From Thermoclostridium stercorarium subsp. stercorarium DSM 8532 (GTDB taxonomy: Bacteria; Bacillota; Clostridia; DSM-8532): DNA of 64,000 nucleotides. Made by a program: the position numbers and the translations under genes. Below the pieces are notes generated by a model. It was not told where the DNA came from. It searched no databases and saw only the letters and a program-made list of their open reading frames with translations. This document shows positions 1 through 8,160 of this stretch, one piece after another. The DNA lies in the NCBI RefSeq assembly GCF_000331995.1, contig NC_020134.1:1649465-1713464 (forward strand), read 5' to 3'. Positions within the stretch are counted from its first letter, which is position 1. The number at the start of each line of letters is the position of its first letter.

Positions 1-219
1 AACAGGCTGAATACAGTCGAAGGTCATATAACCCGTATTGAAAATGAACACGGGCAAAAACTCAATGCTCTTTTTGACGGCTATAAGCAAGTATACGAAA
101 CAATCCATGAGTTTGATAAATCCCTTGCTCACATCGGTTCTAAGCTGGACAACCTTTCCATTACCGTAAGTACCCATGATTCCAAACTTGAGGTTCTTGA
201 AGGCGGAAGGAAAAGATAA
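1..219 (+). CDS. C-terminal end of a coiled-coil hypothetical protein (5' truncated)
   Basis: The frame is open from the first base and ends at TAA 217-219, leaving the last 72 residues of a protein that starts outside the window. The visible part is hydrophilic, with hydrophobic residues at heptad-like spacing (for example RLNTVEGHITRIE and IGSKLDNLSITVSTHDSKLEVLE in two short stretches), so a long coiled coil is likely. There is no signal peptide or membrane segment in the visible part. I do not recognise the family and assign no function. It ends about 200 bases before tldD, which has its own promoter-like sequence, so the two are probably separate units. Confidence 0.6.
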   Translation, partial: NRLNTVEGHITRIENEHGQKLNALFDGYKQVYETIHEFDKSLAHIGSKLDNLSITVSTHDSKLEVLEGGRKR

Positions 220-376
220 CGCCGCATCTTTGTACCTTTCGCATGAAGAATCAATATCAGTGAAAATAATCGGCCCGTGAGGGCGAAAACGCTTAAAGTC
301 TCTTTTTTATTGACTTTCCAGGGTTTATAGATATTTTTTATAATGAAATATTATAATATTTTGATAAATGTTGGTA

Positions 377-385
377 TGATATAAT
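377..385 (+). promoter_or_regulatory. Putative extended -10 promoter for tldD-tldE
   Basis: TGATATAAT is a perfect TATAAT with the TGn extension, 42 bases before the tldD start codon. No good TTGACA-like -35 lies 16-18 bases upstream, which is tolerated for extended -10 promoters. The surrounding 330-385 region is very AT-rich. Confidence 0.5.
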
Positions 386-426
386 GGAATAAGCTTTTTT
401 TTTATTTTTTAAAGGGAGGGAAAACT

Positions 427-1806
427 GTGTTAGAAGACAAAATTTCAAAATTTAAATCATTATTACATGATCACACCGAGTTAAGAGCACAGGTCAATAC
501 AAGAAGACGCGTTACGCTTCTTAACGGAAACCTTGTAGGCAATATTCGTTCCGACGAAAGCGGAGTTTCTGCCAGGGTTTATAAAGGCGGTGTATATGGT
601 TTTGCATCAAGTTCGGAATATACCGATGAAAGAGTAAAAGCTGTACTGGCCGCGGCTGAAGAAAATGCAAAATTTATGGACATGCATGTTAAGAAAAACA
701 AACCCGGGTTTCCGTCAGTAGGAACAGGAAAAAAGGAACTTCTGCACGCCGTCAGGGATGTGGAGCAGAAAGTATTCATTGATTTTGCAAAAGAAATTGA
801 CGCATATATCAGCAAAAAATACCCTGCTCTTGCAAGCCGTACCATATCGGTATTTACCGAAAGCATTGAAAAACTGCTTGTCGTAAGCGACGGAGTGGAT
901 TCCCATTCTCTGATGCCGCGCAGTTATATCTATATATTCCTGTCAACCTGGGCAAACGACGGCACTACGGTTGAACTGTTCAAACCGTTAGGCGGTTTCG
1001 GATATTTTGACGAAAACTTCACCAATCCCGCCGATTTATATGAAGCCATAGACAATGTATACAACGAACTGATGAAAAAAGCCGAAGGCGTATACTGCGA
1101 GGCAGGTTATAAGGATGTTGTAATGCATCCGAATCTTGCAGGAATTCTCGCCCATGAAGCGGTTGGACATACAGTTGAAGCGGACCTGGTTCTTGGTGGC
1201 TCAGTAGCGGCACATAACCTCGGCAGGCAAGTTGCAAGCGAACTGATTACAATGGTGGATTTTGCCCATACGGCACTTGGGAAACCTGTCCCTCTGCCTG
1301 TCTATGTTGATGATGAGGGGACACCTGCTGAAGATGCGGTTTTAATCAAGGACGGTATTTTAGTTGGTTATATGAACAGCAGAGAAACCGCTCAGCATTT
1401 TGGAATGAAACCTCAGGGCAATGCCCGTGCCTTCCTCTTTTCCGATGAACCTTTAATACGCATGAGAAACACGGCCATTCTTCCAGGCAAGGACAAGCTC
1501 GAGGACATGATTGCCGCAATTGACGACGGCTACTATTTAACCGAAACAAACAACGGTCAGGCCGACACGACGGGTGAGTTCATGTTTGGTGTTTGTATGG
1601 GTTATGAAATCAAGAATGGCAAACTCGGCAGAGCCATTCGTGATACAACCATTTCAGGCGTTGCCTTTGAAATGCTTAAAACAGTTGATATGCTGTCAGA
1701 CGACATGGTTTGGCTAAGCTCTGGGTATTGCGGCAAAAAGCAGCCTATGCCAGTGGGTATGGGCGGTCCTGCAATTAAGTGCAAAGTCAATATCGGTGGA
1801 AGGTAA
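427..1806 (+). CDS. tldD: TldD family metalloprotease subunit
   Basis: 459 residues, the usual length of TldD. The TldD/TldE heterodimer is a cytoplasmic zinc protease that degrades unfolded or small peptides and matures some ribosomally made peptides. The metal-binding signature HExxxH is seen at H243-E244-H248 (HEAVGH), which marks this as the catalytic TldD subunit rather than TldE. The start is GTG at 427, supported by AAAGGGAGGG six bases upstream. The stop is 14 bases before the tldE start, so both are co-transcribed. No peptide-precursor gene is visible beside it, so the substrate is unknown. Confidence 0.93.
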   Translation: MLEDKISKFKSLLHDHTELRAQVNTRRRVTLLNGNLVGNIRSDESGVSARVYKGGVYGFASSSEYTDERVKAVLAAAEENAKFMDMHVKKNKPGFPSVGTGKKELLHAVRDVEQKVFIDFAKEIDAYISKKYPALASRTISVFTESIEKLLVVSDGVDSHSLMPRSYIYIFLSTWANDGTTVELFKPLGGFGYFDENFTNPADLYEAIDNVYNELMKKAEGVYCEAGYKDVVMHPNLAGILAHEAVGHTVEADLVLGGSVAAHNLGRQVASELITMVDFAHTALGKPVPLPVYVDDEGTPAEDAVLIKDGILVGYMNSRETAQHFGMKPQGNARAFLFSDEPLIRMRNTAILPGKDKLEDMIAAIDDGYYLTETNNGQADTTGEFMFGVCMGYEIKNGKLGRAIRDTTISGVAFEMLKTVDMLSDDMVWLSSGYCGKKQPMPVGMGGPAIKCKVNIGGR

Positions 1807-1820
1807 GGAGGTAAATCTTT

Positions 1821-3119
1821 ATGAAGGAAATAAGAGAAATTGCAGAATATACCCTTAATGCCCTGAAAAAGGCCGGGGCCGATCACGCCCAGTGCATTGT
1901 ATCCACCGGTAAAGTGGACGAATTCAATGTTGACGGCGGAGAATTCAGTTTATTCAGAACACTGTTTGAAAGTTCAATAACAATGAAGGCTTTAAAGGAC
2001 GGCAAAAAGGGGGTTATATCGGCAAACCGGCTGGATAAGGAATCCATCGACAAAGCCGTACAGGATTGTATCGCCGCCGCCCAATCGTCGGTAAGCGACA
2101 ATGCGGAGTCCATTGCTCCGAAAATAAAAAATGAAAATTTTGTCGCAGGGGTCCTTGAACCCGACAGGGATGGATTTTTCGAAAGAGTAAAGGAATTTGT
2201 GGCTGATGTGAAATCAGATTACCCTAAAATAATTCTTGAACAATTGGTAACCAAATACGCCTATAACGAAACGGTTTTTATGAACACCAACGGAGTTGAA
2301 TTCACCTACACCTGCGGGAATTACGATTTAAGCACAATGTTTTCAGCCCATGAGGGTGAAAAATCCTCTTCATTCAATGGTTATTATGCAAAATTTGATT
2401 CCCTGGACCGGAAGCTTATTGACATTGGCATGCAGAGAACGCTTTTTGCCGAAAGTGAACGTCAAATAGACACCAAACCGTTTCCCGGGAAGATTGTAGG
2501 AAAAGTAATAATCACGCCTTCCTGTCTTATTGATTTGTTATCAATCGCCTTTGGAAATTTTATTTCTGATTCCACGATTATAGACAAAACAAGCCCGTGG
2601 ATTTCAATGCTTGGCAAGCAGGTTGCGTCAGAAAAGCTGTCGGTTTATACCAAACCCCTGAACGAAAAAGTTGTCTGCGGGGAAAGGTTTACAAACGAAG
2701 GTTTTATGAGTGAAAACATGGAAATCATCAAAAACGGCGTCTTGAAAAACTTTATGCTCTCTAACTATGGATCAAGGAAAACAGGTTTTCCAAGGGCCCT
2801 TAATTTAAGCCAGAACATATTCGTGGAACCCGGTGATATAAGCCTGAATGAGCTTATTAAAAAGGTGGACCGCGGAATTATTATGAACAGATTTTCCGGT
2901 GGTCAGCCGGCGACAAACGGGGATTTTTCAGGTGTGGCAAAAAACAGTTTCATGATCGAAAACGGCGAAATAACTCATGCGTTGAGTGAAACAATGGTAA
3001 GCGGAAATCTCGCCGAGATGTTTAAAAACATAGCAGGCATATCATCCGAAACGGTATGTGACGGCATTACAGTCCTTCCCTATATCCTGTTTGACGGTAT
3101 AACAATTTCGGGGAAATAA
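1821..3119 (+). CDS. pmbA: TldE/PmbA family protease subunit
   Basis: 432 residues, typical of PmbA/TldE. It is the non-catalytic partner of TldD: the family fold is shared but the HExxxH motif found in the upstream gene is absent here, as expected for TldE. A strong ribosome site (AAGGAGGT at 1804-1812) overlaps the end of tldD and precedes the ATG by eight bases, which indicates translational coupling. An intrinsic terminator follows 26 bases after the stop. It acts in the cytoplasm together with TldD. Confidence 0.92.
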   Translation: MKEIREIAEYTLNALKKAGADHAQCIVSTGKVDEFNVDGGEFSLFRTLFESSITMKALKDGKKGVISANRLDKESIDKAVQDCIAAAQSSVSDNAESIAPKIKNENFVAGVLEPDRDGFFERVKEFVADVKSDYPKIILEQLVTKYAYNETVFMNTNGVEFTYTCGNYDLSTMFSAHEGEKSSSFNGYYAKFDSLDRKLIDIGMQRTLFAESERQIDTKPFPGKIVGKVIITPSCLIDLLSIAFGNFISDSTIIDKTSPWISMLGKQVASEKLSVYTKPLNEKVVCGERFTNEGFMSENMEIIKNGVLKNFMLSNYGSRKTGFPRALNLSQNIFVEPGDISLNELIKKVDRGIIMNRFSGGQPATNGDFSGVAKNSFMIENGEITHALSETMVSGNLAEMFKNIAGISSETVCDGITVLPYILFDGITISGK

Positions 3120-3145
3120 AGGTTTAATACTACGTTTACTCTTTA

Positions 3146-3178
3146 AAAAGCCCGGGAAAACGCAAATCCCGGGCTTTT
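3146..3178. terminator. Bidirectional intrinsic terminator between tldE and nadE
   Basis: A perfect 11-bp stem (AAAAGCCCGGG paired with CCCGGGCTTTT) around an 11-base loop. The symmetrical A and T ends let it work for tldE on the plus strand and for the convergent NAD synthase gene on the minus strand. Confidence 0.85.
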
Positions 3179-3228
3179 GTATACTGCTATGCCGCCGCGG
3201 CACCACTGAAACCCAAACCATTATGGGG

Positions 3229-5160
3229 CTATTCGTCCTCAAGCTCGGAAAGCCACAACGCAGCGCTTGCGTCACTGGGCATTCTCCAGTCACCTCTCGG
3301 CGAAAGGCTTACCGTACCGACTTTAGGTCCGTCGGGAATGCACGATCTTTTGAATTGCTGACTGAAAAATCTTCTATAGAATACCTTCAGCCATTTTTTT
3401 ATTGTCTTTTCATCATATTGATCTTTGAACGCAATTCGTGCAAGGTACAGTATTTTCCCGGGATCCGCCCTGTGGCGTATCATATAGTACAGGAAAAAGT
3501 CGTGAAGCTCATAAGGCCCGATTATATCCTCGGTCTTCTGTTCAATTTCACCGTTCTCATTTGGTGGCATAAGTTCGGGAGATATCGGGGTATCGGCTAT
3601 GCTTTTAAGGATACTTACCGTTTTCCCGGTGGCTATGTTTTCGGAATACCATGTAACCAGGTATTTAACAAGGGTTTTCGGCACACCGCAGTTTACCGCG
3701 TACATTGACATATGGTCTCCGTTATACGTGCTCCATCCCAACGCCAGTTCCGACAAATCTCCGGTACCCACCACAAGTCCGCCTTCCCTGTTGGCTATAT
3801 CCATCAATATCTGCGTACGTTCCCGCGCCTGTACGTTTTCATACGTGACATCATAAACATCAGGATCATGTCCGATATCATGGAAATGCTGCAGGCAAGC
3901 GGCTTTTATGTCTATTTCCCGAAGGTCTACATCCATGGATTTCATAAGATTTACCGCATTTTCATAAGTTCTACCCGTTGTTCCGAAACCGGGCATGGTA
4001 ACCGCAATTATGTTTTTCCTGGGCAAATTCAGCATATCGGCAGTCTGGCACGCGACCAGCAGCGCAAGAGTGGAATCAAGTCCTCCGGATATGCCAACAA
4101 CCATCTTTTTCAGCCCGGTATGCGTCAGCCGCTTGGCAAGCCCTGCTGTCTGTATGGAGAATATTTCACTGCACCGCTCATTGCATTCAGCGCTGTCCGC
4201 CGGGATGAAAGGATGTTTGTCTATTTTTCTTAAAAGCTCCTTAAGTTCGAAGGAAACAGGCTCCAACACCACTCTCCGGCCTGCTACGGTCGGATCTGGC
4301 TCTGAAAACGAAGATATGTTGGCCCTCTCATAGTAGAGTCTTTTAACATCAACATCCTGCATGATCAGCTGGGATTCCCTTGCAAAACGCCGGCTTTCAA
4401 TCAATATGGTTCCGTTTTCGGCAATTAAAGCCTGCCCTCCGAATACAAGATCGGTGGTTGATTCCCCGACTCCTGAAGAAGTATAAACATACGCTGCTAT
4501 GCATCTTCCCGACTGGCTCTTTACCAGCATCCTGCGGTATTCATTTTTACCTATTACTTCGTTACTTGCCGAAAGATTACACAGAATCACCGCACCGTTT
4601 TTTGCCTGAAAGCTTGACGGCGGTACAGGCATCCATAAATCCTCGCAGATTTCAACGCCAAAGCTAAGTTCCCCTGTCAGTTCGTCCTGGAAAATCAAAT
4701 TATTCCCGCACGGAACATCATGTCCGAAAATATTCACATAATCGTCCGAAAGGTTTCTTCCTTCGCTGAACCACCGTTTTTCATAAAATTCGTTATAATT
4801 TGGCAAATACTGTTTTGGCACTATACCGCGAACTTTGCCGTTCTGAACTACTGCAGCGCAGTTGTAAAGCTGCTGGTTAATCATCAGCGGAAGCCCGACT
4901 ATGAAAACATTTTTGCATCCCGATGACTTATCGGCTATTTTTTTCAGAGACTTCAAAGCCATGTCCAGAAGCAGTGGCTGCTGAAAAAGATCGCCGCAGG
5001 TATACCCCGTTATGCAAAGCTCAGGAAATACCGTCAAATACACGTCATTTTCTATGGCTTTATCCATTATTTCAATTATCTTCCGTGTATTAAATTCTGT
5101 ATCGGCAACTTTCACCTCGGGCACTGCCGCGCCAACACGAACAAAACCGTACTTTATCAA
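3229..5160 (-). CDS. nadE: Glutamine-dependent NAD+ synthase
   Basis: About 643 residues in two domains. The N-terminal nitrilase-like glutaminase (about 1-290) has the Glu-Lys-Cys triad: E47 (FPELC), K116 (VPKQYLP) and C172 (EICEDLW). The C-terminal synthetase has the ATP pyrophosphatase loop SGGLDS at about 358-363. It makes NAD+ from deamido-NAD+ using ammonia channelled from glutamine. I favour the TTG start at 5160, with AGGTG six bases upstream. A GTG at 5169 would add three residues but has a poorer ribosome site. It ends facing tldE and shares its terminator. Full length, with no defect seen. Confidence 0.93.
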   Translation of the reverse strand: MIKYGFVRVGAAVPEVKVADTEFNTRKIIEIMDKAIENDVYLTVFPELCITGYTCGDLFQQPLLLDMALKSLKKIADKSSGCKNVFIVGLPLMINQQLYNCAAVVQNGKVRGIVPKQYLPNYNEFYEKRWFSEGRNLSDDYVNIFGHDVPCGNNLIFQDELTGELSFGVEICEDLWMPVPPSSFQAKNGAVILCNLSASNEVIGKNEYRRMLVKSQSGRCIAAYVYTSSGVGESTTDLVFGGQALIAENGTILIESRRFARESQLIMQDVDVKRLYYERANISSFSEPDPTVAGRRVVLEPVSFELKELLRKIDKHPFIPADSAECNERCSEIFSIQTAGLAKRLTHTGLKKMVVGISGGLDSTLALLVACQTADMLNLPRKNIIAVTMPGFGTTGRTYENAVNLMKSMDVDLREIDIKAACLQHFHDIGHDPDVYDVTYENVQARERTQILMDIANREGGLVVGTGDLSELALGWSTYNGDHMSMYAVNCGVPKTLVKYLVTWYSENIATGKTVSILKSIADTPISPELMPPNENGEIEQKTEDIIGPYELHDFFLYYMIRHRADPGKILYLARIAFKDQYDEKTIKKWLKVFYRRFFSQQFKRSCIPDGPKVGTVSLSPRGDWRMPSDASAALWLSELEDE

Positions 5161-5292
5161 AACAATCACCTGTTTTCTTCTTACCGTAAATTTATTTTTA
5201 ACCTAATTAAACCGCGTATTTCTTATAAATACAACTTTATAATCAGAAATTATTATATCATATTCTCGTTTATTAAGCCTGAAAAATAATTC

Positions 5293-6381
5293 TCAGTTTA
5301 AAATCCTTTCAAGAATTTCATCCCGGCACTTTCTGATTTCTTCAAACCTCATGCTCGGAATATAGAATTTTTCAAGGTCGTCATGTTTTTCCCTTGCCTG
5401 CTTTATTGTGGCTATCGCCCTGTTTAAAAGCATTTCAAACCCGTCCTGGTTGAATTTTATTTCCTCGCCGTATTTTTGTACCACCGATGCATCCAGAAAT
5501 CTGTTGAAATCTATTTTCAATGTCGCCTTAACATCGGCATGGTGCGCTTCATTTGACGTCGTTATCGATACGTCCAGTTCAGGAATAATAAGATGCTCAA
5601 GTTTTTCAGGGTTCAGCGCACAGTAAAAAGACTCGGTATAAAACCCCCGTTCCGCAGCTGTGGCCCTTACCCTTTCCAGAAGGCGCTCGGTACCCGTACC
5701 CGGTTTTCCCTCTAAAACAATTATCTCTTTGGTTGTAACAAGTGTTGACAAATAGTTTACCAATCCGTCAGGGGTAACGGCCGACGCGAAAAGATGCCTC
5801 TGTTCACCCTGTTTTTCAGAAACCCCGGTTCCGTTAAAAATTTTATCTGTAATTTCGGATATTGCCACATTGGCCTTTCCATGATCCATTGCTCTGCTGA
5901 ATATTACCTCATTGTCCCTGTAAAGGCTGTATGCCGCCTGAAGATATCTGTAAGCCCTTTGGAAAAGCGAGCTTATTTCGGCATTTGTTTTTAAAATTCT
6001 TTCCCTGTTTCGGGCCAGTCGGTCACCATCCCAAAACATACCGAGATTTACTATTTCGTCCACGGCACCGGGATTTTTCGGATCCACTATGTGGGGAGCG
6101 GTGCCGTCTATTATTCCGATACCTTTTTCAGGAATAACAATCCCGTCAAGACTTGACGGATCACTTGAACAGTGAAAATATTCTATATCGTAACCTTCAC
6201 TGCACAAAGCTTCCCCAATATCTTTCATAAAAGTGGATTTCCCTGTGCCGGGCCCGCCCTTAAGAATAAAAATCCTTTTTGCCCTGTTTTGCGGAAGGAT
6301 ATTGTCGAAATAACTGAAAAAACCTCTGGGTGTGTTTCCTCCGGCAAACATGCGTCTGCTTCCGCCTTTTGACTTTGACAT
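5293..6381 (-). CDS. P-loop ATPase, PRK06851-like (duplicated ATPase domain)
   Basis: 362 residues with an internal duplication of a P-loop fold. The first half has a canonical Walker A motif, GGPGTGKST (about 42-50). The second half has a matching but degenerate loop, GKPGTGTE (about 225-232), in which the invariant Lys is replaced by Thr. The length and two-lobed layout match a family of uncharacterised Firmicutes ATPases. The substrate is unknown. The ATG is preceded by GGGAGG at good spacing. It is monocistronic or starts a unit with nadE, 132 bases downstream. No membrane segment is seen, so it is predicted cytoplasmic. Confidence 0.75.
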   Translation of the reverse strand: MSKSKGGSRRMFAGGNTPRGFFSYFDNILPQNRAKRIFILKGGPGTGKSTFMKDIGEALCSEGYDIEYFHCSSDPSSLDGIVIPEKGIGIIDGTAPHIVDPKNPGAVDEIVNLGMFWDGDRLARNRERILKTNAEISSLFQRAYRYLQAAYSLYRDNEVIFSRAMDHGKANVAISEITDKIFNGTGVSEKQGEQRHLFASAVTPDGLVNYLSTLVTTKEIIVLEGKPGTGTERLLERVRATAAERGFYTESFYCALNPEKLEHLIIPELDVSITTSNEAHHADVKATLKIDFNRFLDASVVQKYGEEIKFNQDGFEMLLNRAIATIKQAREKHDDLEKFYIPSMRFEEIRKCRDEILERILN

Positions 6382-6603
6382 ACAAATACCTCCCGGTAAC
6401 GCTTTTTGTTACGTATACCAATCTTTCACTGTATTAAACATCAATATATATGCCCCAATTCGTTCATTATATGATATAGCCAAACGAAATATAAGGTTAC
6501 TTTCGTTACAGAGCTTTTACCTAAAATTCAGCTACTAAGACCTGTCCCGCGTAGTTTTTCATATTCCAGACTGACTGCTTTATGCTTTAACTTACCGGAA
6601 CAG

Positions 6604-6623
6604 GAAAAGTTATATAACTTTTC
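6604..6623. promoter_or_regulatory. 20-bp perfect palindrome, operator-like
   Basis: GAAAAGTTATATAACTTTTC reads the same on both strands. It lies about 90 bases upstream of the predicted -35 of the araM-like gene and about 220 bases from the divergent ATPase gene. A dimeric regulator site is possible. It lacks a loop and a U-tract, so it is not a terminator. Confidence 0.4.
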
Positions 6624-6713
6624 TGCCCTGTGTTATCAAAAGTTTTCTTTCCGGATCATTGGGCTTATATTAAATGCATGGGCCACTTAAAGCGGCTAAA
6701 AACAGCCATCCGG

Positions 6714-6741
6714 TTGTCTGTCATGGTTTATGTGGTATAAT
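6714..6741 (+). promoter_or_regulatory. SigA-type promoter of the araM-like gene
   Basis: TTGTCT (6714-6719), a 16-base spacer, then a perfect TATAAT (6736-6741), 46 bases before the start codon at 6788. A strong GGAGGT ribosome site (6775-6780) follows. Confidence 0.7.
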
Positions 6742-6787
6742 TAGCATAGTTCCCGAATTTATTAACTGTGCCCTGGAGGTGGCTTGA

Positions 6788-8158
6788 ATGAATTACTATT
6801 ACGAAAATGAAATGTTTAAACTTGAAGGCATTTCAACGGAACATACCATTTCTGATATAGATATATATATCGGAAAAGGTATCCTGAAAAACACTTCATC
6901 CTATATTAAAAAAAGAAACATGGGCAAAAGGTGCCTGATTGTTGCGGATGGCAACACCTACCTTGCTGCAGGAAAAGCGCTCGCCGAAAATTTCGCACAT
7001 GACGGTTTTGCAGCCGATGTCTGCCTGCTGCGTGACAGAGGAGAAGAAAGAATTGAAGCCGATGAACTTTCTGTCGGGCAGGTAATGATGTCCCTTGAAC
7101 CTGAGCCCGATTTTCTTATAGCCTGCGGTTCGGGGGTAATCAACGATATAACACGGTTTGTTTCATATACCGCAAAAAAGCCTTTTGTAAGTGTTGGAAC
7201 GGCAGCTTCAATGGATGGGTACACATCTGTGACGGCACCAATGATTTTTAACGGAAAAAAAGTCCACAGACACGGCAATGCTCCAAAAATCCTCGTTCTT
7301 GACACCGAAATACTGAAAAATGCTCCGAAAGAACTTACCATGGCCGGTTTTGGCGACGTTTACGGAAAATTTATAGCCAAGGCCGACTGGCTTTTGTCTA
7401 ATATAACAACCGGTGAAGAAGTTGACGGGCAGGCATTAGGCCTTATCACCCAGGCATTGGAAAAGCTCACCCGCAATGTGGAAGAAATATGCAGTGCCAC
7501 CGATGAAGGGCTTAAAGCGATTATTGAAGGACTGATCCTTGCCGGAATAACCATTTTTACCACCGGTCAGACCCGTGCGGTAGCTTCTGTGGAGCATAAT
7601 CAGGGTCATATCTGGGAAACAAGAATGCTTGAAGCCCGAAAACCATATCCTTTGCATGGTACCGCCGTAGGGTGCTCTACAGGGTATTATCTCAGGATGT
7701 ATGAATATTTCAAAAAAATAAATATAAAAAATCTTGACAAGGAAAAGGCAAAAAACAGAATACTGAACCGGGATTCCTTCAGAAATAAGGTTGTTCATTG
7801 TTTCGGTGAAGAATGGCTTTCGGTGCTTGAAAAATCAAATAAATGCCTTAACCTTAACGAAGAAGACTTTGAGCGTCATTATAATTCCATCGTCAATAAC
7901 TGGGATAAGATTGTCAAAGCTCTTGATTTCCTCCCCACATGGGACGAATACAGAGAAATATACAAAAAATTCCGGCAGCCCATTCACGCCGAAGACATCG
8001 GCATACCGAATGACCTGCTGAAACATACGCTGCCATACTCCACTTTTTACAGAGACAGGTATGATTTTGTCTTTGTAATGAATATCCTTGGTATTATTGA
8101 AGAAATCACCGACATGACACTTAAGGATTATCAGAAGGAAAAACAGAAATGGTTTTGA
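6788..8158 (+). CDS. araM: sn-glycerol-1-phosphate dehydrogenase (AraM/EgsA-like)
   Basis: 456 residues of the iron-containing alcohol dehydrogenase superfamily. The nucleotide-binding stretch GSGVINDITRF and the following GTAASMDGYTS are characteristic of AraM/EgsA enzymes, which reduce dihydroxyacetone phosphate to glycerol-1-phosphate. Likely metal ligands are Asp in GFGDVYGK, His in VEHNQGH and His in PLHGTAVG. In Bacillus the product feeds heptaprenylglyceryl phosphate synthesis by PcrB. No pcrB or arabinose gene is next to it here, so the pathway is not settled by context. The ATG has GGAGGT seven bases upstream. It converges on the VWA operon, with only two bases between stops. Confidence 0.85.
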   Translation: MNYYYENEMFKLEGISTEHTISDIDIYIGKGILKNTSSYIKKRNMGKRCLIVADGNTYLAAGKALAENFAHDGFAADVCLLRDRGEERIEADELSVGQVMMSLEPEPDFLIACGSGVINDITRFVSYTAKKPFVSVGTAASMDGYTSVTAPMIFNGKKVHRHGNAPKILVLDTEILKNAPKELTMAGFGDVYGKFIAKADWLLSNITTGEEVDGQALGLITQALEKLTRNVEEICSATDEGLKAIIEGLILAGITIFTTGQTRAVASVEHNQGHIWETRMLEARKPYPLHGTAVGCSTGYYLRMYEYFKKINIKNLDKEKAKNRILNRDSFRNKVVHCFGEEWLSVLEKSNKCLNLNEEDFERHYNSIVNNWDKIVKALDFLPTWDEYREIYKKFRQPIHAEDIGIPNDLLKHTLPYSTFYRDRYDFVFVMNILGIIEEITDMTLKDYQKEKQKWF

Positions 8159-8160
8159 TG

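Larger units (their letters stand above)
6382..6787. other. Divergent intergenic region
   Basis: 406 bases between the leftward ATPase gene and the rightward araM-like gene. It carries the promoter of the latter (6714-6741) and a 20-bp perfect palindrome (6604-6623). No plausible short coding sequence or RNA gene was seen in the rest. Confidence 0.6.
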
